From Clostridiales bacterium (GTDB taxonomy: Bacteria > Bacillota > Clostridia > Lachnospirales > Lachnospiraceae): a stretch of DNA of 7,127 nt. The notes under the pieces were generated by a model. That model worked only from the letters and a program-made list of their open reading frames with translations. It made no database searches and was not told the origin of the DNA. Below, piece after piece: positions 1 to 5,707 of the stretch. Position numbers and translations under genes: made by a program. Every line of letters starts with the position of its first letter. Within the stretch, counting starts at the first letter, position 1. Location of the stretch: NCBI GenBank assembly GCA_015655565.1, contig JAATEU010000074.1, positions 1 to 7,127 on the forward strand, written 5' to 3'.

Positions 1-375
1 GTTAAGTGATATGCGGTGGCTGAATCCCGGATTGCGGTAATGAAAGCAATGGTTCAGGTCTGTTTTATCTGAAGATAAATGTTTTAAAAACTCAGGATGA
101 ATGGATATTACGATCCGTTCGTGTACCATCTGGTCAATCTGTGATAAATAATGGCTTTCGTATTTATTAATAAAGAAAAGGTCTCCTGGTTGTATGGTGT
201 AAAACTTATTATCAATCAGAAATTGTCTGCCGCCCGATATGGAATAATAGATTTCGTAGCAATCATGAATATGTATATTCATGATTTTTTCTTCCTTATG
301 TAAGTGGGCTATGGCAAAATAATTCTGGGAGATGCAGGCATCTACAGATTCCTTGCAGGAAGTATATATCTTCAT
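1..375 (-). CDS. AraC-family transcriptional regulator, N-terminal part only
   Basis: This minus-strand gene starts at ATG 375-373 and runs open for 125 codons off the left edge. An AGGAG (390-386) lies 10 nt before the start. The visible part is an AraC-type cupin sensor domain: an HIHDCYE segment (residues 35-41), G48-G49, a PGD turn at 63-65 and H75 in the ESH motif, in the spacing usual for the sugar-binding half of AraC/XylS regulators. The helix-turn-helix DNA-binding half, normally at the C-terminus, would lie outside the window and is not seen, so the family call rests on the cupin alone. It is divergent from kduI, so it is probably the local regulator answering to a uronate- or rhamnose-derived ligand; that role is inferred from position. 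No signal peptide or membrane segment is visible, fitting a cytoplasmic protein. Confidence 0.82.
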   Translation of the reverse strand, partial: MKIYTSCKESVDACISQNYFAIAHLHKEEKIMNIHIHDCYEIYYSISGGRQFLIDNKFYTIQPGDLFFINKYESHYLSQIDQMVHERIVISIHPEFLKHLSSDKTDLNHCFHYRNPGFSHRISLN

Positions 376-459
376 AGGGAAATTTCTCCTTTACTGCTTT
401 ATAATATATGACGGCTCCAAAACAAATGGATTTTTACTTGTTCTGAGCGCACCAGCGTA

Positions 460-489
460 ATCTTCAGCCGGCGGGGCCAAGCTGAAGAT
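460..489. repeat. Inverted repeat (hairpin) in the regulator's leader
   Basis: Arms ATCTTCAGC (460-468) and GCTGAAGAT (481-489) are perfectly complementary over 9 bp around a 12-nt GC-rich loop, which itself holds GGC-GGG-GCC (470-478). There is no T-run on either side in either direction, so it does not look like an intrinsic terminator. If the far promoter is used it would fold in the 5' untranslated RNA of the AraC-type gene. Its role is unknown. Confidence 0.5.
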
Positions 490-560
490 ATATGCGCTTT
501 ATTTATGCCGGGTCTGTGTTAGGGACTTTTTTGGCTGTTTTTCTGCAAAATTATAGCTTC

Positions 561-589
561 ATTATAACATCAGTGTTCAATATTTGCAA
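561..589 (-). promoter_or_regulatory. Promoter for the divergent AraC-type regulator
   Basis: Read on the minus strand there is TTGCAA (589-584), a 17-nt spacer and a perfect TATAAT (566-561). Transcription would begin near 554, giving a leader of about 179 nt before the start at 375. A weaker alternative, TTGTTT (425-420) - 16 nt - TATAAA (403-398), lies much closer to the gene and would leave almost no leader. The -35 of the stronger promoter sits inside a small palindrome (579-593). Confidence 0.55.
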
Positions 590-604
590 TATTTACAAGA
601 GTAA

Positions 605-656
605 ATGACAAGAATCAGAAAAAATAGTATGCTATACTATTAATATATAATATAAC
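605..656 (+). promoter_or_regulatory. Probable kduI promoter region with an 8-3-8 palindrome
   Basis: An extended -10, TGC followed by TATACT (633-638), lies inside a perfect palindrome AATAGTAT-GCT-ATACTATT (623-641). Other readings are possible: ATGACA (605-610) - 17 nt - TATGCT (628-633), or an isolated TATAAT at 646-651. The exact start site is therefore uncertain, but all candidates give a short leader of roughly 30-55 nt before kduI. A palindrome over the -10 is a natural place for an operator; this is inference. Confidence 0.45.
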
Positions 657-691
657 ACGAAACCAACATATGAAACAGGAGGACGATAAAA

Positions 692-1519
692 ATGGAAATC
701 AGGACGGCTTCATCACCAAAGGACGTTAAATATTACACAACAGACCGGTTAAGAGAAGAATTTTTAATTCAGAATTTATTTGTACCCGGTGAGATAAAAT
801 CCTTATACAGCCATATTGACCGTATTATCACCGGTGCCGCAGTACCGGTATCATCTTTAACTTTAACGGCAGGAGAAGAAATCAGGGCAGAATATTTCTT
901 ACAGAGACGGGAAATGGGTGTTATTAATATCGGCGGTAAGGGAACGGTAACTATTGACGGTACGGCTTATGAACTGGAACCAAAAGACGGGATGTATATT
1001 GGAATGGGTTCAAAGGATATTTCCTTTGCAAGTGCAGATGCAAAAAATCCTGCTAAGTTTTATTTTAACAGTGCCCCGGCTCATAAAACTTATCCGACGG
1101 TATTGATTAAACCTGAAAATTGTGTATGTGTGGAACTGGGTTCCCTGGAGACATCAAATCATAGGGTTATAAGAAAATATATTCTCCCGGGGCAGGTTGA
1201 AAGCTGCCAGTTAGTAATGGGCATGACAAGCTTAAAGCCCGGAAGTGTATGGAATACCATGCCCTGCCATACTCATTACAGAAGAATGGAAGTATATTTA
1301 TATTTTGAAATGCCAAAGGATGCATTGGTATTCCACTATATGGGAGAACCCACGGAAACCAGGCATATTGTTATGAGAAATGAAGAAGCAGTCATATCCC
1401 CAAGCTGGTCCATTCATTCCGGTTCCGGCACCCAGGCCTATACCTTTATCTGGGGTATGGTAGGGGAAAATCAGGATTTTGATGATATGGACGGCGCTGC
1501 CATGTCAGCTATTAGATAA
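692..1519 (+). CDS. kduI: 5-dehydro-4-deoxy-D-glucuronate isomerase (KduI)
   Basis: The 275-residue product matches the KduI family, whose E. coli member has 278 residues. KduI is a cytoplasmic zinc enzyme that isomerises 5-keto-4-deoxyuronate (4-deoxy-L-threo-5-hexosulose uronate) to 3-deoxy-D-glycero-2,5-hexodiulosonate, an early step in the use of unsaturated uronates released from pectin or glycosaminoglycans. The fold is two cupin halves. The zinc ligands known in the family are all present: H193 and H195 in PCHTHYRRMEVY, E200, and H242 in SWSIHSG, at a constant offset of three from E. coli numbering. The ATG is preceded by AGGAGG (677-682) with 9 nt spacing, and the N-terminus (MEIRTASSP, then TTDRLREEFL) is typical. 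It is the first gene of a two-gene operon with the SDR 15 nt downstream. It is intact; I see nothing unusual in it. Confidence 0.96.
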   Translation: MEIRTASSPKDVKYYTTDRLREEFLIQNLFVPGEIKSLYSHIDRIITGAAVPVSSLTLTAGEEIRAEYFLQRREMGVINIGGKGTVTIDGTAYELEPKDGMYIGMGSKDISFASADAKNPAKFYFNSAPAHKTYPTVLIKPENCVCVELGSLETSNHRVIRKYILPGQVESCQLVMGMTSLKPGSVWNTMPCHTHYRRMEVYLYFEMPKDALVFHYMGEPTETRHIVMRNEEAVISPSWSIHSGSGTQAYTFIWGMVGENQDFDDMDGAAMSAIR

Positions 1520-1534
1520 GAAAAGGAGGAAATT

Positions 1535-2323
1535 ATGAGTATATTAAATACTTTCTCATTAGAAGGGAAAATTGCCTTAGTAACAGGCGCATCCTATGGA
1601 ATCGGATTTGCCATTGCCAGCGGGTATGCCGAAGCAGGAGCGGTCATTTGTTTTAATGATTTAAAACAGGAGTTTGTGGATAAAGGGCTTAAAGCCTATA
1701 AAGAAGCAGGGATTAAAGCCTATGGATATGTGTGTGACGTAACGAAGGAAGAACAGGTCACGGAAATGGTTTCAAAGATAGAGAAGGAAGTCGGTGTCAT
1801 TGATATCCTTGTAAATAATGCAGGAATTATTAAACGTATTCCTATGACTGAAATGTCGGCGGATGACTTCAGACAGGTCATTGATGTGGATCTGAATGCA
1901 CCTTTTATTGTTTCCAAGGCTGTAATTCCAGGCATGATTAAGAAAGGCCACGGTAAAATTATTAATATCTGCTCCATGATGAGTGAATTAGGCCGTGAAA
2001 CCGTATCCGCATATGCGGCTGCAAAGGGCGGCCTTAAAATGCTGACTAAGAATATTGCTTCCGAATATGGTGAATACAATATCCAATGCAACGGTATCGG
2101 ACCCGGATATATCGCAACACCTCAGACAGCACCTTTAAGAGAAGAAGGGAATCCGTTTAACAGCTTTATCATAGCAAAGACACCGGCCGCCAGATGGGGT
2201 ACAACAGAGGACTTAATGGGACCGGCGGTATTCCTGGCATCGGATGCCTCCGATTTTGTGAATGGACATATTTTATATGTGGACGGCGGTATACTGGCTT
2301 ATATCGGGAAACAACCTAAATAA
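1535..2323 (+). CDS. kduD: SDR dehydrogenase: 2-dehydro-3-deoxy-D-gluconate 5-dehydrogenase (KduD role), gluconate 5-dehydrogenase-like
   Basis: This is a 262-residue classical short-chain dehydrogenase/reductase. It shows the nucleotide loop TGASYGIG (17-24), NNAG (94-97), and catalytic S147, Y160 and K164 (YAAAK). D42 at the end of the second strand suggests NAD(H) rather than NADP(H). Next to kduI it most probably reduces the KduI product to 2-keto-3-deoxygluconate. The sequence details (NICSMMSELGR, KTPAARWG, VNGHILYVDGG) resemble gluconate 5-dehydrogenases (IdnO) and, as I recall, the streptococcal Ga5DH/DhuD enzymes more than E. coli KduD, so automated annotation may call it gluconate 5-dehydrogenase. 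D119 occupies the place where many SDRs have the tetrad Asn; N121 is two residues on. The start has AAGGAGG (1523-1529) with 5 nt spacing and lies 15 nt after the kduI stop. The family is certain; the exact substrate is inferred from context. Confidence 0.88.
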   Translation: MSILNTFSLEGKIALVTGASYGIGFAIASGYAEAGAVICFNDLKQEFVDKGLKAYKEAGIKAYGYVCDVTKEEQVTEMVSKIEKEVGVIDILVNNAGIIKRIPMTEMSADDFRQVIDVDLNAPFIVSKAVIPGMIKKGHGKIINICSMMSELGRETVSAYAAAKGGLKMLTKNIASEYGEYNIQCNGIGPGYIATPQTAPLREEGNPFNSFIIAKTPAARWGTTEDLMGPAVFLASDASDFVNGHILYVDGGILAYIGKQPK

Positions 2324-2358
2324 TAACTTTATTAACCGAATATACCTATTTGAAGACA

Positions 2359-2390
2359 GGCGGAGCTTTTTTAAGTTCCGCTGGTTTTCT
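2359..2390 (+). terminator. Rho-independent terminator after kduI-kduD
   Basis: Stem GCGGAGCTT (2360-2368) pairs with AAGTTCCGC (2373-2381), with one G-T wobble, around a TTTT loop. It can extend by a further G-T pair and is followed by GGTTTTCT. It begins 36 nt after the kduD stop and separates the uronate pair from rhaM. Confidence 0.72.
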
Positions 2391-2439
2391 ATCAATAATG
2401 TTATCGTATAATATTCTTTTTGGAGATAAAAGATTATCC

Positions 2440-2470
2440 TATTCAACGAAAGTATTTTATGGTAAAATAC
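2440..2470 (+). promoter_or_regulatory. Probable rhaM promoter with an 8-3-8 palindrome over the -10
   Basis: An extended -10, TGG-TAAAAT (2460-2468), follows a weak TATTCA (2440-2445) at 17 nt. The -10 is the right arm of a perfect palindrome GTATTTTA-TGG-TAAAATAC (2452-2470). Transcription from here would give a leader of about 60 nt. The palindrome has the same 8-3-8 geometry, and the same core TATG(C/G)TA, as the one at the kduI promoter, which suggests shared control; this is inference. Confidence 0.45.
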
Positions 2471-2535
2471 ATTTGATTTCAGTAAGGACAGCAGCTTAAA
2501 AGGAGTACTCGAAAAAATAAAAGGAGGTTTGCAGA

Positions 2536-2847
2536 TTGATTAAAGGATTTAAGATGAAATTATACGAAGGTATGGCAGGGGAATATGAACGCCGCCACAA
2601 TGAATTATGGCCTGAGATGATAGACATGATTCATGAATATGGGGGAAGGAATTATTCCATTTTTTTAGACAAAGAGTCCAATATTTTGTTTGGACATATA
2701 GAAATAGAGGATGAAGCTTTATGGGCAAAAGGGGCGGATACGGCCATAAACAGAAAATGGTGGGATTATATGGCTGATATTATGGAGACCAACCCGGACA
2801 ACAGCCCGGTAACTGCAGATTTACCGTTGTTATTCCATCTGGATTAA
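2536..2847 (+). CDS. rhaM: L-rhamnose mutarotase (RhaM)
   Basis: The 103-residue product closely follows the RhaM/YiiL family (104 residues in E. coli), which interconverts the alpha and beta anomers of L-rhamnose in the cytoplasm so that rhamnose isomerase receives its preferred form. Family marks are YERRHNELWPEM (17-28, with Y17 and the catalytic-type H21), the NYSIFLD strand (39-45), the paired W75-W76 and the near C-terminal NPDNSPV (86-92). The start is TTG at 2536: AAGGAGG (2521-2527) stands 8 nt before it, and the resulting N-terminus MIKGFKM aligns with the family N-terminus. An ATG at 2554 would remove the first beta strand. The gene stands alone between its own promoter and a terminator-like hairpin. 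The rest of a rhamnose catabolic pathway (rhaA, rhaB, rhaD) is not in the window. Confidence 0.93.
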   Translation: MIKGFKMKLYEGMAGEYERRHNELWPEMIDMIHEYGGRNYSIFLDKESNILFGHIEIEDEALWAKGADTAINRKWWDYMADIMETNPDNSPVTADLPLLFHLD

Positions 2848-2851
2848 CAGG

Positions 2852-2918
2852 AAACATGAGCTTATGTCAAACTTTCTTTTTTACTTGAAGATTACGGTTT
2901 GGGGAGCTCATGTTTTTT
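2852..2918 (+). terminator. Terminator-like hairpin with a long loop after rhaM
   Basis: AAACATGAGCT (2852-2862) and AGCTCATGTTT (2905-2915) are perfectly complementary over 11 bp, and the right arm runs into a T-tract (2913-2918). The loop is 42 nt, long for an intrinsic terminator, although CAAAC (2868-2872) and GTTTG (2897-2901) can pair inside it and shorten it. It starts 4 nt after the rhaM stop, where a terminator is expected. Confidence 0.6.
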
Positions 2919-2952
2919 ATTCATCAAAATAAAATGCCCGGAATAAAATAAT

Positions 2953-3000
2953 TTGTCAGTTAAAAAAGTAAAGAATTTTATATAAATATGTGGTAAAATA
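2953..3000 (+). promoter_or_regulatory. Probable rfbACDB promoter
   Basis: An extended -10, TGG-TAAAAT (2991-2999), is the best candidate, without a good -35 at 17 nt. A second candidate is TTGTCA (2953-2958) - 18 nt - TTTATA (2977-2982). The first would give a leader of about 100 nt before rfbA. The ten bases TGGTAAAATA are identical to those at the rhaM -10. Confidence 0.4.
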
Positions 3001-3108
3001 TATTACAGTATTAAGGAAGGAAGTGATCGGAACAGGCTTCGATTAAACCGTAGGAGCTAAGTTAGTAAACGCAGTTCAAGAACAACTATTTTTAGGAGGA
3101 TTTATAGA

Positions 3109-3978
3109 ATGAAAGGAATTATCCTGGCCGGAGGTTCCGGAACAAGGTTACATCCGGTTACCAAGGCCGTATCAAAGCAAATACTTCCGATATATGATAA
3201 ACCTATGATTTATTATCCGCTTTCCATACTGATGCTGGCAGGTATCCGGGAAGTCTTAATTATCTCAACACCAAGGGATCTGCCGGTATTTGAAGAATTA
3301 CTGGGAAATGGAAGAGGGCTTGGAATGATTTTTTCCTATGCGGTACAGGAAGTACCCCGCGGTTTAGCGGAAGCCTTTATCATAGGGGAGGATTTTATCG
3401 GAAATGACGGGGTTGCATTAATTTTAGGCGATAATATATTCTATGGAAGAAGTTTTACTGCCACCTTGCAAAAGGCAAGGGAGAGAAAACAAGGCGCTAC
3501 TGTTTTCGGATATTATGTAAGGGATCCAAGGGCCTATGGCGTAGTTGAGTTTGATGAAACCGGTAAGGCGGTATCCATTGAAGAGAAACCGGAACAGCCG
3601 AAATCGAACTATGCGGTACCGGGCTTGTATTTCTATGATAACCGTGTTATTAGCATTGCTAAGAATATAAAACCATCTCCGCGGGGGGAACTTGAGATTA
3701 CAGCGGTAAATAATGCTTACCTGGAAGCCGGTGAATTGAAGGTTGAAACTTTAGGACGGGGAATGGCCTGGTTGGATACGGGAAATCAGGATTCCCTTCT
3801 GGATGCTTCTAATTATGTAGCCTCCATTCAGAAAAGACAGGGGCTTTATATTTCCTGCATTGAGGAAATAGCCTATAATAAAGGTTTTATCAATAAGGAA
3901 CAACTGTTAAAACTTGCAGAAGCTATGCTGAAAACCGATTATGGCAGGTATTTAGCGGATGTGGCGAATGGCCTGTAA
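3109..3978 (+). CDS. rfbA: Glucose-1-phosphate thymidylyltransferase (RfbA/RmlA)
   Basis: RfbA joins glucose-1-phosphate and dTTP to give dTDP-glucose and pyrophosphate, the first and usually feedback-controlled step of dTDP-L-rhamnose synthesis in the cytoplasm. The 289-residue length is normal. The nucleotidyltransferase signature [11 protein letters not shown] (8-18) with R13 and K23 is present, as are Q80 and the metal-binding D108 (LGDN) and D223 (WLDTG); EEKP (158-161) and GELEIT (193-198) complete the sugar-phosphate site. The ATG has AGGAGG (3094-3099) at 9 nt. It is the first gene of the rfbA-rfbC-rfbD-rfbB operon and follows a leader of about 100 nt with no recognised regulatory RNA. 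It is intact. Confidence 0.97.
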   Translation: MKGIILAGGSGTRLHPVTKAVSKQILPIYDKPMIYYPLSILMLAGIREVLIISTPRDLPVFEELLGNGRGLGMIFSYAVQEVPRGLAEAFIIGEDFIGNDGVALILGDNIFYGRSFTATLQKARERKQGATVFGYYVRDPRAYGVVEFDETGKAVSIEEKPEQPKSNYAVPGLYFYDNRVISIAKNIKPSPRGELEITAVNNAYLEAGELKVETLGRGMAWLDTGNQDSLLDASNYVASIQKRQGLYISCIEEIAYNKGFINKEQLLKLAEAMLKTDYGRYLADVANGL

Positions 3979-4064
3979 GCCTAAAATCTGGCCGTCACGT
4001 AGCAAAACATGGGTACGGCAGGGTATTGGCGGCAGCAGATTATAATTATACAACAGGAGAAAAT

Positions 4065-4616
4065 ATGGGACAATTTAATTTTATCAAATGTGATATCGAA
4101 GATTTGTATATTGTTGAACCGAAGTGTCTTGGCGACAGCCGGGGTTATTTTATGGAAACCTATAATTATGAAGATTTTAAGGCGGCAGGACTTGGGCAGA
4201 TATTTGTCCAGGATAATCAATCCATGTCTAAGAAGGGGGTCTTGCGGGGACTTCATTTTCAAAAAAATCATCCCCAGGGGAAGCTGGTAAGAGTATTAAA
4301 AGGAAAGGTTTATGATGTTGCGGTAGATATACGCCCGGACTCAAAAACTTATGGAAAGTGGTATGGGGAAATTTTGTCAAACGAGAATAAAAAAGAACTT
4401 TATATTCCTGCCGGATTTGCCCATGGTTTTTTAGTATTATCGGAAGAAGCTGAATTTGCATACAAATGTACGGATTTTTACCATCCTGAGGACGAAAGCG
4501 GAATCATCTGGAATGATCCGGACCTTAATATAAAATGGCCCATAGATAAAGATATGGAATTAACCATATCGGAGAAAGATATAAGGCAGCAGAAGTTTTG
4601 TGAATTAAATAAGTAA
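4065..4616 (+). CDS. rfbC: dTDP-4-dehydrorhamnose 3,5-epimerase (RfbC/RmlC)
   Basis: RfbC epimerises C3 and C5 of dTDP-4-keto-6-deoxyglucose to give dTDP-4-keto-L-rhamnose. The 183-residue product is a single cupin of the RmlC type. It shows DSRGYFMETYN (24-34), the catalytic histidine H64 in RGLHFQ, K73, the PAGFAHGF strand (116-123) with H120, and the active-site tyrosine Y133 (AYKCTD). I chose ATG 4065 because AGGAG (4055-4059) lies 5 nt before it and the length then fits the family. The frame stays open to a TTG at 4026, but that would add 13 residues without a binding site. It follows rfbA after an 86-nt spacer in which I see no terminator. Confidence 0.95.
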   Translation: MGQFNFIKCDIEDLYIVEPKCLGDSRGYFMETYNYEDFKAAGLGQIFVQDNQSMSKKGVLRGLHFQKNHPQGKLVRVLKGKVYDVAVDIRPDSKTYGKWYGEILSNENKKELYIPAGFAHGFLVLSEEAEFAYKCTDFYHPEDESGIIWNDPDLNIKWPIDKDMELTISEKDIRQQKFCELNK

Positions 4617-4724
4617 AAGCTGCATAATAGGTTATAAGTAAGTAACGGTGGCGGACCCGGAATATCCGCTTTGCCAATGGGGAAAGAACCGATAAGAAAC
4701 CCCAGGGTGCAGAAAGAGGTTAAA

Positions 4725-5597
4725 ATGGAACGAAGAGTCGTAATTACAGGTGCTTGTGGCCAATTGGGGCGGGCATTAAATCAAGTACTTAAGGAAAAAG
4801 AAGATATTGCTGTTATTAATACAGATATGGAACCTACCGCTTATTGTCCGATTATATTGGATATAACCAATTCCGTAGCGGTAATGAATTTAGTCCAGGA
4901 AATAAAGCCGGAGATAATTATTAATTGTGCGGCCCATACTGCAGTAGATTTATGTGAAAGCGATCAGGAGAGGGCATATATGATAAATGCCATAGGTCCT
5001 AAAAATCTGGCAATGGCAGCAGATGCAATGGATGCAAAACTGGTTCATATATCAACGGATTATGTATTTGATGGTGAAGCGGATGCTCCTTATACGGAAG
5101 ATGCCGTAACCAACCCGAAAAGTGTGTATGGTTCTACAAAACTGGCTGGCGAAGAATATGTGAAAAGCCTGTGTGAAAAATATTATATCGTCCGTACGGC
5201 ATGGCTGTATGGTGATGGTAAAAATTTTGTAAAAACCATGCTTGGGTTAGCGGAAAAGAATACGGAAATCCGGGTAGTCAGTGATCAGTACGGATCGCCT
5301 ACCAGTGCAATGGAGCTTGCACGGGCGGTTGCTTTCATTATGGATATGGAAGAATACGGAATTTATCACGCTACTTGTGAGGGCATAGCCGCCTGGTATG
5401 AATTTGCGGTAGAAATTTTCCAAATGGCGGGGAAAACGGTCACCGTAAAACCAATTACCACAGAGGAATATAAAACACCTGCAAAACGTCCGCAATATTC
5501 GGTTTTGGAAAATAGAAAACTAAAAGAAGCCGGATACAGAATAAAAGACTGGAAAGAAGCGCTGAAGGAATATATGGATACAATAGCAGAAGCCTAA
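4725..5597 (+). CDS. rfbD: dTDP-4-dehydrorhamnose reductase (RfbD/RmlD)
   Basis: RfbD carries out the last step, the NAD(P)H-dependent reduction of dTDP-4-keto-L-rhamnose to dTDP-L-rhamnose. The 290-residue extended-SDR protein has the nucleotide loop GACGQLG (9-15), NCAAHTAVD (67-75), STDYVFDG (110-117) with T111, and the catalytic pair Y135 and K139 in YGSTK. The C-terminal substrate region includes RPQYSVL (255-261) and a DWKEAL helix start, both typical. I chose ATG 4725, preceded by AAAGAGGT (4713-4720). The frame is open back to 4671 (TTG, then ATG 4677), but no binding site precedes those codons and the extra residues are not part of the family. The spacer from rfbC is 108 nt. Confidence 0.95.
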   Translation: MERRVVITGACGQLGRALNQVLKEKEDIAVINTDMEPTAYCPIILDITNSVAVMNLVQEIKPEIIINCAAHTAVDLCESDQERAYMINAIGPKNLAMAADAMDAKLVHISTDYVFDGEADAPYTEDAVTNPKSVYGSTKLAGEEYVKSLCEKYYIVRTAWLYGDGKNFVKTMLGLAEKNTEIRVVSDQYGSPTSAMELARAVAFIMDMEEYGIYHATCEGIAAWYEFAVEIFQMAGKTVTVKPITTEEYKTPAKRPQYSVLENRKLKEAGYRIKDWKEALKEYMDTIAEA

Positions 5598-5707
5598 GAA
5601 GTAAACATGGAATTTAATGGTAATATTCAGGCCTGTTCCATTTTCAATTAGAAACCCGGAAATGAAAGGGCCTGGAAATAGAAAGGATAACTGGGAGGGA
5701 AAAAGTC

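Noticed and set aside
1720..2091. Open frame of 123 codons on the minus strand inside kduD
   Set aside because: It lies wholly within a well-supported SDR gene, has no family resemblance I recognise, and is a typical shadow frame.
2499..2520. A second ribosome-site-like AAGGAG (2500-2505) upstream of rhaM, possible leader peptide
   Set aside because: No start codon follows at a workable distance, and the real site AAGGAGG (2521-2527) is correctly placed for the TTG start.
4026..4064. Upstream TTG start for rfbC adding 13 residues
   Set aside because: No ribosome site precedes it, while ATG 4065 has AGGAG at 5 nt and gives the normal family length.
3981..4461. Minus-strand and alternative-frame open frames over the start of rfbC
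   Set aside because: All overlap the conserved RmlC coding frame and show low-complexity, shadow-like composition.
4671..4724. Upstream TTG or ATG 4677 start for rfbD adding up to 18 residues
   Set aside because: No ribosome site precedes either codon, and RmlD proteins begin just before the GxxGxxG loop, as the 4725 start does.
5607..5651. Tiny 14-codon ORF in the rfbD-rfbB spacer
   Set aside because: It has no convincing ribosome site and no recognisable peptide features; short frames like this are expected by chance.
4655..5661. ACCCGGAA shared by the rfbC-rfbD spacer (4655-4662) and the rfbD-rfbB spacer (5654-5661)
   Set aside because: An eight-base match between two spacers is weak, has no symmetry, and sits at different distances from the next gene.
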